Both the position numbers and the translations under genes were made by a program. The notes below the pieces were generated by a model. The model was not told where the DNA came from. It saw nothing but the letters and a program-made list of their open reading frames with translations, and made no database searches. Positions 39,601 to 46,727 of a DNA stretch of 64,000 bases are shown here, one piece after another; position 1 is the stretch's first letter, and each line of letters opens with the position of its first letter. This DNA is from Psococerastis gibbosa (taxonomy: Eukaryota; Arthropoda; Insecta; Psocodea; Psocidae): NCBI GenBank assembly GCA_963971405.1, contig OZ020485.1, positions 10,602,001 through 10,666,000 of the forward strand, written 5' to 3'.

Positions 39601-41137
39601 AATTTTCTCAACCAGCTTTTGTATACCGGTAGCCTACTTATTATAATTAAAAAAAAAATCCAATTAATGTTCTAAATATTTAAACTAACTGTGGATAAGT
39701 AACTGTTAAAACTGTCTATGCTTTACAGAACTGTTATATCGACATTTCCCCAGCATGAACATGTTGTAATATATTATTTACTTACTTACTCCATTTTGGC
39801 CACCCTTGGATCAGGGACGGGTAGCTACCCCCCCCCCCCTACCCCCCCCCCTGTATCCGTCCTTGCCTTGGATGAGGTATGGGTTCTAACGGTGGCAAGC
39901 ATTAAGCAAGGCTTTAGTGGAGTATAGCCGGAAGATCAACCGCTTTAGATGAGACATTTACAGGGTGGCTTCAATACAATACAAAAATTAGAGTCCCTGA
40001 CCAGCTAGAGCCGGATCGATCGTATCCGATCATACAACGTAATTTTTAACAATAACACTTAGGGCTACTCCGACCAAATTCAGGACAAGCAAACTGGCCC
40101 GACGAATTTGTCTGTTGTCCCGTTTTACCATATCCTAAAGTATCGGCATTCCACCGGAAATGGTTGTCGACAACTGATAAAGTTTCCGACACATGTTCGG
40201 AGCTCCCCTAAGGGTTAAACTGGTAGCGAATCTTGTCGGTAAGAGTATATAAGTAGAGGATTTGGAGGGAACTGTACTTGTCCGGGATTGTGGTTCAGCG
40301 GTTAAGACGACGCCACGGTTATTCGTAGATCATGGGTTCGAATCCCGCCAAGTCCAATGTTTTCTTCTATATCCTCGAATTCCGGTTACAAACCTACTAT
40401 GTATTCTTTCAATTAGGCTAAGTACCTATCCTACATATACTTATGCCAGATAGCTTAGAGCCTTAGAAAATACTGAAGAAGCGATTTCCACTTCAACTTA
40501 CTAAACAAATTAGTAGAAATCAAAAAGCTGACTGGCACGTAACTCAACGGTACACGTAACTCTTAGGGGTGTGTAACAGGACAGCAGGAAGTCGGGAGAA
40601 AGGTTTTGAACTTTCGTCTATAGAGCAAGCATGCAATAATTCTATTGACAACGTTTCCATATTCTCTACTTAGTGATGATTAAGTAAAAATGAAGGAAAA
40701 ATTCTTTTGAAAAAGCCGGAATAAAATCGTAATTAGTATACGGAAACAAAAACTTTTAAAACATTGAATACTTAAATTTATTTTCTTTCAAGTTTTCGGA
40801 TAGGTTAGGTCTGGGCTAGTTATTTCCAGTCATCTTGCAAATTAAGACGGAGATTTCTGCGCTTATTGCAAATGTAATATTGAGCTTTCATGCATTAAGA
40901 GAAACGCAGAAATCGACAAATTTGCGAGACACAGAATGGAGAATTTGCTGTCCCGCGCGCATCCCTATACTTAACTTGATCAAAATTTTAACGTCGGCGA
41001 TAAGCACATGGAAGTTCAAATCGATATTACCAAAAATATGTCACGATTAATTAAACTCACCCCTCATTCTGCTGGGTACGGGCAGACACAGCTGCAACTA
41101 ATGCTAAAACCCCCAAAATGAAAACATCTCGCGACAT
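12568..41137 (-). CDS. CACNA2D: Voltage-gated calcium channel alpha2/delta subunit (21 coding exons, complete)
   Basis: Alpha2/delta is the secreted, membrane-anchored auxiliary subunit of high-voltage-activated calcium channels, controlling their surface trafficking and synaptic function. The 21 exons are listed separately. All introns are GT-AG, phases agree throughout, and the total is 3603 nt, encoding 1200 residues. Domain order: signal peptide (about 1-20, [18 protein letters not shown]); VWA_N region (about 89-230, with CRSRPWFMEAA); VWA domain with MIDAS VDNSGSM (D246, S248, S250) and FITDG (D356); Cache-like domain (about 500-700, [28 protein letters not shown]); cysteine-bearing delta part; and a hydrophobic C-terminus after DACGD, fitting a GPI or membrane anchor. 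The motifs VRVFTYLLG and GTPFSLG point to the alpha2/delta-3 (insect straightjacket-like) group; the exact paralogue is inferred. N-glycosylation sequons are frequent (NNFT, GNIT, NTS). Confidence 0.93.
13083..13249 (-). repeat. tRNA-derived SINE, family 1, copy 2
   Basis: - strand copy with box B GGTTCGAGTCCTGCAC, body GGCCATGCTTCGGAGGGCAT, GGTCCCGCGCCTTCC and end GGCTTAGTAATAGAACAAAA. The 5' part of the tRNA head is missing. Confidence 0.7.
13770..14210. repeat. Inverted-repeat MITE-like element
   Basis: The left part contains CGGTGAATCACTGAGAAATTT and the right part a matching AAATTTTTCAGCGAATCACCGG, with CACGGACGATT-like and CCGTCCGTGCG blocks. Internal ACAGAGTCAAC...AGATTTCTGAG is repeated twice. 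Related pieces occur near 10000-10110 and 12870-13030. No transposase is visible. Confidence 0.45.
14405..14594 (-). CDS. CACNA2D: alpha2/delta exon 20
   Basis: Residues 1104-1167. [15 protein letters not shown] is the conserved delta-peptide strand, followed by a region with [19 protein letters not shown]. The first T completes an AGT codon with exon 19. Donor GTAAGC. The AG at 14596-14595 was chosen over the one at 14585-14584 because phase and polypyrimidine tract fit. Confidence 0.82.
14895..15090 (-). CDS. CACNA2D: alpha2/delta exon 19
   Basis: Residues 1039-1103: [19 protein letters not shown], then [20 protein letters not shown]. The donor GTTAGG is weak, and reading on gives a stop two codons later (TGA). 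The splice is preferred because its phase fits exon 20. This is the least secure junction of the gene. The cysteine-rich strand expected here in vertebrate paralogues is not obvious. Confidence 0.65.
15190..15442. repeat. Two-copy tandem duplication with (AAT)n ends
   Basis: A unit of about 118 bp (TTCAGTGTTAT...CCTTGCCCAGTAT...GACAAGGATCATATATTTAC...ACCATCC) occurs at 15191-15308 and again at 15309-15427. Each copy ends in a (AAT)n run. The copies differ by a few substitutions. It lies in intron 18 of the alpha2/delta gene. Confidence 0.8.
15788..15905 (-). CDS. CACNA2D: alpha2/delta exon 18
   Basis: Residues 1000-1038: [20 protein letters not shown], then [13 protein letters not shown]. 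It corresponds to the hydrophobic helix that follows the Cache region in the family. Donor GTAAGC. Confidence 0.85.
16177..16413 (-). CDS. CACNA2D: alpha2/delta exon 17
   Basis: 79 codons, residues 921-999: [13 protein letters not shown], then [20 protein letters not shown] and [10 protein letters not shown]. These are strongly conserved family blocks. Acceptor TTTTCAG, donor GTACTG. Confidence 0.92.
16935..17300. repeat. Inverted-repeat MITE (about 0.37 kb)
   Basis: The left end TTCACTTGTCAATATTCCGT... and the right end ...ACGGAATATTGACAAGTGGA are inverted and extend about 55 bp inward through AAAAATCTCAA/TTGAGATTTTT. A solo end of the same family occurs at about 18000-18035. It lies in intron 16. 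Confidence 0.7.
17602..17842 (-). CDS. CACNA2D: alpha2/delta exon 16
   Basis: Residues 840-920: [20 protein letters not shown], then [20 protein letters not shown]. The first base completes TGG with exon 15. Donor GTACGT. Confidence 0.92.
18165..18906 (+). mobile_element. 5'-truncated non-LTR retrotransposon with RNase H end, poly(A) and 13-bp duplication
   Basis: It encodes, with frameshifts, the RNase H end ([33 protein letters not shown]) and the C-terminal zinc-knuckle region ([33 protein letters not shown]), and ends [14 protein letters not shown] stop. A poly(A) run ends at 18906. ACAATGTTTAAGC flanks it at 18152-18164 and 18907-18919. It lies in intron 15 of the alpha2/delta gene, in the opposite orientation. 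Confidence 0.88.
19534..19686 (-). CDS. CACNA2D: alpha2/delta exon 15
   Basis: Residues 789-839: [19 protein letters not shown], then [12 protein letters not shown]. The first base completes GAA with exon 14 and the last two bases (TG) continue into exon 16. Acceptor TTTTTTGTTTCAG. Confidence 0.92.
19980..20109 (-). CDS. CACNA2D: alpha2/delta exon 14
   Basis: Residues 746-788: [20 protein letters not shown], then [20 protein letters not shown]. It matches the conserved block around the family's C-D-x-E-L-I segment. Donor GTAAGT. Confidence 0.9.
20647..20795 (-). CDS. CACNA2D: alpha2/delta exon 13
   Basis: Residues 696-745: [20 protein letters not shown], then [17 protein letters not shown]. 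The first base completes TGG with exon 12. Acceptor TTTTTTTCCCAG. A mariner element begins only 24 bp upstream of this acceptor (at 20821). Confidence 0.9.
21084..21375 (+). pseudogene. Mariner transposase N-terminal remnant
   Basis: [20 protein letters not shown] followed by [14 protein letters not shown] and [20 protein letters not shown]. This is the paired-type helix-turn-helix DNA-binding part of a mariner transposase. The frame ends at the 14-bp duplication of the nested insert, and the catalytic core is missing. Confidence 0.8.
21376..21934 (+). mobile_element. Non-LTR retrotransposon 3' fragment nested in mariner
   Basis: It is flanked by the 14-bp direct repeat AACAGAATTAGTGG (21362-21375 and 21935-21948). 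It encodes the C-terminal end of a non-LTR reverse transcriptase: [61 protein letters not shown] stop. It ends in a (GAA)n tail. Its 5' edge begins with GGTTAGGTTAGGTTAGGTTA. Confidence 0.9.
22997..23223 (-). CDS. CACNA2D: alpha2/delta exon 12
   Basis: Residues 621-695 plus two bases: [49 protein letters not shown] is a hallmark of the Cache-like region. Acceptor GGTGCAG, donor GTAAGT. Confidence 0.94.
23361..23553 (+). repeat. Solo decayed Penelope pseudo-LTR
   Basis: Matches 6318-6512 with substitutions: GGTTTCCTCTCCCTAGT, AAGGTGTAACTGTGCTAGTG, GCAGTTCTTGCCGAAAGC, TTATTTGGGTTT. It keeps the GGCA/TGCC hairpin plus GAAA and GCGC of the hammerhead-like motif (about 23453-23492), but the core is CCGTAGA and the cleavage UC is changed. 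It lies in intron 11. Confidence 0.8.
24040..24183 (-). CDS. CACNA2D: alpha2/delta exon 11
   Basis: 48 codons, residues 573-620: [20 protein letters not shown], then acidic [10 protein letters not shown] and [19 protein letters not shown] matches the family's N-Y-x-S-V-D-L block. Donor GTAAGT. Confidence 0.92.
24842..25000 (-). CDS. CACNA2D: alpha2/delta exon 10
   Basis: 53 codons, residues 520-572: [20 protein letters not shown], then [20 protein letters not shown]. This is the core of the Cache-like ligand-binding domain. Acceptor TGTGTAG, donor GTAAGT. Confidence 0.95.
25279..25520. repeat. Inverted-repeat MITE-like element
   Basis: Left TACTATAGTAAAACT... and right ...AGTTTTACTATAGTA are inverted and continue inward through CGAGTTGACCC / GGGTGAACTCAG and TTGACTGAGGTATACCATGC / GCACAGTATGCATCAG. 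Similar ends occur at 10540-10625 and 41590-41885. Confidence 0.6.
25738..25836 (-). CDS. CACNA2D: alpha2/delta exon 9
   Basis: 33 codons, residues 487-519: [20 protein letters not shown], then [13 protein letters not shown]. It matches the start of the Cache-like domain (M-T-T-x-A-x-P-V-F in relatives). Donor GTGTGT. Confidence 0.88.
27180..27287 (-). CDS. CACNA2D: alpha2/delta exon 8 (linker)
   Basis: 36 codons, residues 451-486: [20 protein letters not shown], then [16 protein letters not shown]. It is charged and helix-like and lies between the VWA and Cache-like domains. Vertebrate alpha2/delta-3 is shorter here, so this is probably an invertebrate-type insert. Acceptor GTTACAG, donor GTTTGT. 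Confidence 0.8.
28130..28345 (+). repeat. Interspersed repeat, copy 1 of 2
   Basis: Shares GATTATAGTGGATT-CGAACCACTTGGG-AACA, CAGCATGTT-CCCT, GTGCACAC-ACCAA and GATTCAACTTG-TATGG with 36560-36770. Origin unknown and no coding similarity was seen. Confidence 0.7.
28562..28698 (-). CDS. CACNA2D: alpha2/delta exon 7
   Basis: Residues 405-450: [20 protein letters not shown], then [20 protein letters not shown] and FVDID. It is the end of the VWA domain and matches the family block K-Y-L-x-V-L-A-R-P. Donor GTAAGT. Confidence 0.93.
29068..29278 (-). CDS. CACNA2D: alpha2/delta exon 6 (VWA, second part)
   Basis: Residues 335-404: [20 protein letters not shown], then [25 protein letters not shown] supplies the third MIDAS-loop aspartate. 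VRVFTYLLG is typical of the alpha2/delta-3 group. Acceptor AAATTTCAG, donor GTGGGT. Confidence 0.95.
29898..30345 (-). repeat. Truncated copy of the 0.9-kb unclassified repeat, with duplicated end
   Basis: It carries blocks shared with 62953-63824: AAACTATCAAGGGG, ATTAATAACGACTACAA, TTCCTGGGACCTCAAAACG, AAATCGAAAATTTCGGTC and AAAGCTTTCCTT. The terminal block (ATCGAAAATTTCG...AAGCTTTCCTTTTA) is repeated a second time at 30299-30345. It lies in intron 5. Confidence 0.7.
30507..30877 (-). CDS. CACNA2D: alpha2/delta exon 5 (VWA with MIDAS)
   Basis: 124 codons, residues 211-334: [20 protein letters not shown], then the metal-ion-dependent adhesion site VDNSGSMTG (D246, S248, S250), and [20 protein letters not shown]. 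An intact MIDAS is needed for channel trafficking in the family. Acceptor TTTTTGCAG, donor GTACTA. Confidence 0.97.
31239..31401 (-). CDS. CACNA2D: alpha2/delta exon 4
   Basis: Residues 157-210: [20 protein letters not shown], then [20 protein letters not shown]. It matches the VWA_N domain (H-V-P-T-x-x-Y; Q-x-F-G-S-x-T-G). Acceptor TTCATAG, donor GTAAAC. Confidence 0.95.
31964..32167 (-). CDS. CACNA2D: alpha2/delta exon 3
   Basis: 68 codons, residues 89-156: [20 protein letters not shown], then [12 protein letters not shown] and [19 protein letters not shown]. It contains the family's Y-x-N and N-F-F-x-I-P-V-N blocks. Donor GTACGT. Confidence 0.94.
33060..33300 (+). mobile_element. Non-LTR retrotransposon C-terminal remnant
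   Basis: + strand reading: [54 protein letters not shown]. This is the common C-terminal end of a non-LTR reverse transcriptase, here with point changes. It lies in intron 2 of the alpha2/delta gene. Confidence 0.8.
33419..33538 (+). mobile_element. 120-bp 5'-truncated non-LTR insertion with 13-bp duplication
   Basis: Starts GGCGTTAACGTCCGACCGG and ends GCATTAAGGGGGAAGAAG plus a (GAA)n tail. The direct repeats AAATGAACAGCAA lie at 33406-33418 and 33539-33551. The 3' end matches the insertion at 48923-49150. It sits inside another non-LTR remnant. Confidence 0.85.
33552..33835 (+). mobile_element. Non-LTR retrotransposon 3' remnant
   Basis: Contains [20 protein letters not shown], then [14 protein letters not shown] stop, and ends in an AAAAAGTAAGTAAGT tail. 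This is the zinc-knuckle end of a jockey/R1-like polyprotein with broken frames upstream. The 120-bp insertion at 33419-33538 interrupts its 5' side. Confidence 0.7.
35041..35296. repeat. Inverted-repeat MITE-like element
   Basis: Ends ATATGAAGACG-ACAGGGGAAAAAC... and ...GTTTTTCCCCTGACGTCTTCATAT are inverted repeats of about 32 bp around a non-coding 190-bp centre. It lies in intron 2. Confidence 0.75.
36197..36383 (-). CDS. CACNA2D: alpha2/delta exon 2
   Basis: Residues 26-88: [20 protein letters not shown], then [19 protein letters not shown]. This is the helical N-terminal region after the signal peptide. Acceptor TTTTTTTTCAG, donor GTAAGT. Confidence 0.92.
36560..36770 (+). repeat. Interspersed repeat, copy 2 of 2
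   Basis: Second copy of the repeat at 28130-28345, for example GATTATAGTGGATTCCGAAC and CTGGATTCAACTTGGTATGG. It lies in intron 1. Confidence 0.7.
36948..37060 (+). repeat. hAT-type terminal fragment
   Basis: CAGGGGTCGGCAACCTCTTT followed by GAGCCA and GCGCCACAC resembles one end of a hAT MITE. The opposite end (inverted CGACCCCTG) was not found nearby. Confidence 0.4.
38443..38605. repeat. Palindromic MITE, family P, copy 1
   Basis: Two arms of about 60 bp (GCTGATCATGGCGATTATAA... inverted ...TTATAATCGCCATGATCAGC) surround a 40-bp centre. The arms also share ATTTATTTAATCCCCTGGTA. A second copy is at 48321-48489. It lies in intron 1. Confidence 0.85.
38677..39534 (+). repeat. Unclassified 0.9-kb repeat, copy 1
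   Basis: Starts with the hairpin TTGCTTTCC...GGAAAGC, then TTTCGATTCCGAGATTTCAA, a (GTCT)n block, TTTCCGGGCAAACTACTCGG, CCTTGATAGTTTGCTTC, and ends GGAAGCATTTTCGAG...ACCGGTTCTT. Other copies: 60589-61523 (+), 62953-63824 (-), 29898-30345 (-) and a remnant at 43741-43905. No coding capacity was seen. It lacks the 54-57-bp insert present in the two right-hand copies. Confidence 0.8.
39812..39865. mobile_element. 54-bp hAT MITE with 8-bp target duplication
   Basis: CAGGGACGGGTAGCTACC..., a C-rich middle, and ...TGTATCCGTCCTTG, flanked by CCTTGGAT (39804-39811 and 39866-39873). It is the same family as 50819-50990 but internally deleted. Confidence 0.85.
40283..40400 (+). repeat. tRNA-derived SINE, family 2, copy 1
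   Basis: Box A-like TGGTTCAGCGGTTAAGACG and box B GGGTTCGAATCCC, then CTTCTATATCCTCGAATTCC. The body matches the copies at 51271-51372 and 51856-51967. Confidence 0.75.
41061..41137 (-). CDS. CACNA2D: alpha2/delta exon 1 (start codon and signal peptide)
   Basis: 25 codons plus [22 protein letters not shown] then TQQNE. The hydrophobic core [12 protein letters not shown] followed by SA-R suits signal-peptidase cleavage. It is the only ATG in frame after which the phase (GG + A) joins exon 2. Donor GTGAGT. Confidence 0.88.
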
Positions 41138-41189
41138 CCTCGCTAAGCCTACTGATTCGGGGCAAATGTTGCGGCGGCAAGCTCAGCTA

Positions 41190-41197
41190 TTTTTATA
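41190..41197 (-). promoter_or_regulatory. Candidate TATA box of the alpha2/delta gene
   Basis: TATAAAAA on the - strand, 53-60 bp upstream of the ATG at 41137. If used, the 5' UTR would be only about 30 nt. Position-based inference; an upstream non-coding exon remains possible. Confidence 0.3.
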
Positions 41198-41589
41198 CGT
41201 TTCACAAGTCCCAATGTCCCCACAACCACTGGCCGCTAATTCGTCCTATACATGAATTTTGCCATGCTAAGTCAAATCAGAGTATGTCCGGTCTTAGGCA
41301 ATGCACACAATTTGTATATAGCTATAAACAATATCATTACAAAATGCTGCAAATACATTTTTCGGCCTCCATGATTTTAGTACGGTAGTTGCATCCTCAA
41401 AATACTCTCTGTTCGAGAAGGTGGGAGTGTGAAGTTTGTTGTCACCTTCCAATTTTATTTTCTATCTATTGTAAAAGTGTTCGTTGATCGTTGTATCAAA
41501 TTACTTAGATAAAATCTGAAAACTGATTCATGTCACACGGTCATTTATTGTACACAGTTTCCCCCCATTCGTACGCTTTTTGCACATCC

Positions 41590-41885
41590 CACTATCGGTA
41601 AACTGCACTGAGCTGAGTCATACGTCACAGCAGAAAAATCACGGTAATTTGACTGAGGCATACTGAGCAAGAGTTACGCGATTAACAGTTATCTTACAAA
41701 TTATATAAACGATAGCTCGCACAGTATAGGTACATACTTTGTAAGAGTACCGCGCCTAAAAATTAAAAAAAAAACAACATTTTGTAAGATGACTGTTGGC
41801 GTAAAAATTACACACTCAGTCAACTTACAGTGATTTTTATGTCGTGACGTATGGGGCTTAACTCAGGGTAGGTTTATAACAGTAC
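41590..41885. repeat. Inverted-repeat MITE-like element
   Basis: Left GAGTCATACGTCACAGCAGA-AAAATCAC, TTGACTGAG; right inverted CTCAGTCAACTTACAGTGAT, GTCGTGACGTATGGGGC. It is related to the ends at 25279-25520. Confidence 0.6.
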
Positions 41886-42120
41886 GAAATCTTCTAAGCC
41901 TCCACTCACCTCCCCGTATTTTGACAACTAGGGGCACGGAACACATGGGGTCCTACATGGGGTCCTAAGACCCCTCCCCCCCCGTATTTCGGAAATTTTC
42001 GCGAATGCCCACACCGGTCTCTGAGTTTTTTCTGCCTCATAGGCGAACAAAAGAAGTAACCCCTTTCACAACACAAATTTGCATCAAATAATACAGAAGA
42101 AAAGGGAGTAAAAGGTGGTT

Positions 42121-42387
42121 CTATACTTGAGTTGCCTATTAGCAAAAACAATCCTCTCCATTTCTTTCAGTTTTGAGATATTCGCACCATTTTTTTTTAT
42201 TTTTCAATACTCTATCCGATGAATCAGATATTGAGACGCAAAAGCAATTCTAATACTGTTAAAATTAGCTTTAAAAACTGTAATGTTATACCTCATGGCG
42301 TTGCGGCACAGCAGGTTTTTTGCTCGTTTCTGAAAAATCGACCTGGGTGGACATGATTGCTTTTGCTAATAGGCAACTCACTTATAG
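42121..42387. repeat. Inverted-repeat MITE-like element
   Basis: Left CTATACTTGAGTTGCCTATT-AGCAAAAACAATC and right GATTGCTTTTGCTAATAGGC-AACTCACTTATAG are inverted copies of about 33 bp. The 200-bp centre is AT-rich and non-coding. Confidence 0.75.
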
Positions 42388-43139
42388 GTGTAATGGAACA
42401 AATGGTACACGTTATGAATTTAATAAATAAATAAATAATACTATTTTCTATTTTTCTACCTTTTGCTCTTGAAGTAAATACTTCTTTTTTTGAAGTCTAT
42501 TGACTGATTACGGTACTGAATTTTTGGCTAAGCACGGCAAAATTGAATAAGCGATAGTTCTAACAAGAGGTGTGCGTTTATTTTGGAAGATCAAGAGGAA
42601 AGCAGCAATCAATACGAGCAATAAATTTGCACACACAGTATACACTGAACAGAGTAAACACACCATGAAACATCGTTTCTTAACTTGCCTCATTTTGTGT
42701 AGACATGGAAAAATTATGTGAGCTAGTGGAGTACAAAACTACAAAAAATGCAATTTGAAAAAGAGCACGGATTTCCGGTGGCTTTTGTGTTATATATGAG
42801 TGCATCCTGCAGTCTGACCAGATTCTATTGGTTAGTCATTAATATATCATTATAAGAACCGGTACGCGTGAATCCTTCCATCTTTCCTATTTATCTAAAG
42901 AAACCCATATGTAACCCCAGTGGATTGTTCGATGGAGCTATTGTATTTCCTAATAAATAAACAGAATAATTGTATAATGAAATAAAAAAGAAATAATCAT
43001 TTATTCGCTAACAGACTTAAAAGTCCAATAAAATGCAAATCTTACACAGAAAGTTTGAGTACAATTTAAATTCATTCATGGTAAAATTTTCTTTCATTAA
43101 ATTACGTAAAATAAACATTAGGCAGCACTATAAACTATA

Positions 43140-43428
43140 AAGCTGGACATTCACGAGGGCTCCAAATGGCGCGTCCTGTTCCATTTGGCGTTAGCGCCAT
43201 TTAGAGGGGTCATCACGACTACGCTGAACCAGTCGCTCCAAATCTTTCAAATTGTACAGTGTGACGATATGGAAGAGGTACTTTTACACTGTACAATTTG
43301 AAAGATTTGGAGCGACTGGTTCAGCGTAGTCGTGATGACCCCTCTAAATGGCACTAACGCCAAATGGAACAGGACGCCCCATTTGACTTGGCGCAAGTCC
43401 ATTTGGAACCCTCGTGAATGGCCAGCTT
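43140..43428. repeat. Foldback element with about 120-bp arms
   Basis: The left arm (AAGCTGGACATTCACGAGGG ... CAAATTGTACAGTGT) and the inverted right arm (ACACTGTACAATTTGAAAG ... CCCTCGTGAATGGCCAGCTT) pair almost completely around a short centre of about 25 bp. No protein coding was seen. Confidence 0.88.
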
Positions 43429-43740
43429 AAAGACAAACCATCCTGCCGTCTATAGATTTATAGACAATTTGAATCAAATTATAAAAAGTAAACAAAAAAA
43501 TTTATACCATGTAATTCATGATTTTTATTTGACTAATTAATTTTACTACTCCTTTTAACACATTTTAAATCATGTGAATAACTTTTTTTAGTAGTTTTTT
43601 TGGAAATAAAATAAAGTTGTAAAAAAATGAAAAAAAAAAAATTACCCCAAATTGATTTTTGAGTGAATTTAACGACTTTATTGCATTACAATTGGCGAAC
43701 AATAAGACTATAAAGTCTTTTTTTCATGTTAACCATTTTT

Positions 43741-43905
43741 TAAACTCATGCACAAATTTGATCAAATTATGTCGAGTAGTTTGGCCGCAAATCTAAGTAG
43801 GTACATACCAGCCACATACACACTTCAAAACGTGTAATTCCGTTGAAGTAACGAAATCAAAAATTTCGACATTCATACTAACGTGTCATTAGGAAAGCAA
43901 TAAAG
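43741..43905 (-). repeat. Decayed remnant of the 0.9-kb unclassified repeat
   Basis: Shares GTCGAGTAGTTTGGCC, AAACGTGTAATTCC, AATCAAAAATTTCGAC and AGGAAAGCAATAA with the better copies, at low identity. Confidence 0.5.
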
Positions 43906-44152
43906 ATGGAAAATTCCTACATTAGATCTACATTGAATGCAATTATGAGTCTATGCACTCTGATGTAATAGACCCAGCCACATCTTCTAGAGCTACTCTA
44001 GCGGACACTTTCGCTGGTCAGAGAGGGGCAAGCCCACCTCATAACACAAGGACACCACACTAATTCACGCAATAGTTTGGCTCATGCAGACCTGACTTAC
44101 TTGGTAAGGGAGGGGTCTGGCGCGGATTTCACGTTACTACGACTATCCCATA

Positions 44153-44536
44153 GGTGCCCATTCCATTGACCGGCTAGGGCTATTTCCAACAACGGTGACG
44201 TGGTAGCAGACATTCAAGACTTAGGTGGCGTTTCCACCGACCTCGCATTGCAGAATTGACGGAAATGTTTATTTTCCTCTATGCCATAGTTAAAATTGAT
44301 CAATGATCATACAGTAAAATCACAAACAAACAAACTAAAATTAAAAAATGGCGCCATGGGATATGTTAAGTACAAACATTTTAATAGATTTCTATAAAAA
44401 GAAAAATTCTAATTTGCGTCAATGTCATTTGCATTCTGCAATGCGAGATCGGTGGAAACGCAACCTAAGTCTTGAATGTCTGCTACCACGTCACTGTTTT
44501 TGGAAATAGCCCTAGCCGGTCAATGGAATGGGCGCC
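44153..44536. repeat. MITE with about 105-bp terminal inverted repeats
   Basis: Left GGTGCCCATTCCATTGACCG ... GTGGCGTTTCCACCGACCTC and the matching inverted right end ... GGTCAATGGAATGGGCGCC. The arms differ at a handful of positions. The target duplication is unclear. Confidence 0.85.
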
Positions 44537-46240
44537 TTATATAATTGCACCCCGTAACCATGACTTTTCCCTATAGTATATAGCATAAGGTCCCACGTCG
44601 GGAAATCCAATTCTATCTAGCGTAAAGCCAATAAATTCCCGGGATGCGGGCCTGATTTCACACATAAAAAAAGGACTACGCGCATTGTCAAGGCAGGATT
44701 TACTTATTTACGCTCATAAGCCCAAAAGTAACGCGCTTTATCTTTGTAAAAACACAAGACGTCACAAAATGGGGAAAACCAAAGGTTAATTACCACATAA
44801 TCACATAATGACAGTGGTTTCTTGCAGAAATGAGAAAAAATGCATTAAACATGTTTTTGCCTCTCAAGGCCTCTAAACTATTGTAGATTTTATCTTAAGC
44901 TGTTCCTTTTATTATAAACCAAAGCTCAAATATTAATTTACCCTGGTAAGTAGCCTTAATACGTTGGCTAACACCATAATAAGTAATAATATGTTTTACA
45001 ATACAATGTACACGGTACAGCGGTGGCATATATATATATATATATTTTTTTTGGGGGGGGGGCAAGACATCCTTATTAGCGGTATACTTTAAAAAGATAA
45101 CCGGAAAAGGAAAAGTCTTACAGGTGTAAAAATTAAAATGTCACAAGAAATATCAATCGTAGAGTTACAAAAAAGTATCACATTCCTTTGGTGATATGTT
45201 TCTTTGCATTTTGATAAACATTATGTGATCGTCAATAACACAATTATTGAATTTTAATTGTAAAATAACGGACACCGAAAATTTCAATTCGAAGTCAAGT
45301 TCCAATAATGTGGCCAATGTGTGTTAGTGCCGGTCACAGTATATATCGAAACGTAGAGGAACATTTCATCTACTATCTGGCTCTAACCTATATTTTTTCG
45401 GTACTTATGACAGACTATGTGGGTGTGTCCGATTGATGAGATAATCGAAGCCTTATAAGTATAAAAATCAAATATGTCGTGAAACATTAATTGCAGAGTA
45501 CCGTAATCAAAAATAACAGTTATTAATTTTAAAGATTAATTCTTATAATGCTAATAATCAGCAAAGCCAACTGCTGCTATGTCGTCATAGAATGAATGAA
45601 CTAAAATAAAAAGTGATACTACTGTAAGTTATATGCCTCTCTCCATGAGTTAATAATGGACGTTATTTTTTGGGAATTGACAAGCCAATCCGAGGAGAGA
45701 ATTTTCCTTTATTGTTTTTTTTTTATGTTTATTTCTATATGCACGTTGTCCATTAACAATTGCGAGAATCGCAGGCTAGGGCTACTTTATGAACGGCTAC
45801 CCGTTAGATCCGCGGTACGTCGTTCATATCATCAGGGTTGACCCCACTATACTAGTAACTGCAGCTGGAGTTAGTTCTGTCAGTGGTCAGTTGCCGGGAA
45901 CAGTACATAGCGTAGGGGCTACTAAAAGTCTAGTGGACCGCCTAGTGAATTGCAGTGCACAAATACCAAATAAAATAAGTTGAGACCAGCTAGCGAAGTG
46001 AACTCCTGGACGTTCCCAAAATTTAAGCAAACCCTATTCTCATACGGGGTAATCACGCATGTGCCGATGAAAATAAGCCCTATTACAATTCAGTCTCTTA
46101 TGGGCAGAATGGGTTGGAGTTTGTAATTACACATAGCCAAGCCAGTTAGAATTTTAATAGTAAGTATAGTCATTGAATATATTATAACAGTGTTAGTGTT
46201 AATAGTGTTATATATTCAATGGCATAGTGATATGTAAGTC
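44537..46240. other. Intergenic sequence, little structure
   Basis: AT-rich, with a (TA)n run and a T8/G10 tract at 45028-45062. A weak hairpin lies at about 46171-46222 (CATTGAATATATTATAACA with inverted GTGTTATATATTCAATG). No gene was seen. Confidence 0.5.
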
Positions 46241-46555
46241 TACAGGGTGTTTCAGGAGACCGGCGATGAACCTCTTGGGGGTTGAACCCAAAGTATACAC
46301 TATCGATCGAGGATAGAGTACATTAGGAAATAAACGGTCAGTATGAATATCATGTAGTAATCACCCTTGTAGACAAATATGGGGTGTCTCTTCACCATAG
46401 CGACAAGTAATATCGTATTATCGGGTTCATCCCCCCCCCCCCCAATCAGTTATTTCAGCGATTCTTTCGAATTTTTCCAAACTAGGTGCTCATATTGCTA
46501 GTAGTTAAGTAAACCTTTCACTGTCATAAATATATAAATAAATATATGATGACTT

Positions 46556-46727
46556 TCATTATATTACTAAGTCAAACGAGAGTGTTGAGGCTATCTTACA
46601 CCCAACTGGGAAAGCCGGGACCACCTGTTAACACGTCCTCCAAAGCATGGCCAGAAAATGCAGCAAGCGCGGGACTCGAACCAACAACCTTTTGGGTTAC
46701 TGTCAAAGTCCGTACCACTACTCTACA
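46556..46727 (-). repeat. tRNA-derived SINE, family 1, copy 3
   Basis: The most complete head: GTAGAGTAGTGGTACGGAC, then AAAAGGTTGTTGGTTCGAGT-CCC (box B), then CTGGCCATGCTTTGGAGGAC and GGTCCCGGCTTTCCCAGTTG. Confidence 0.78.
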
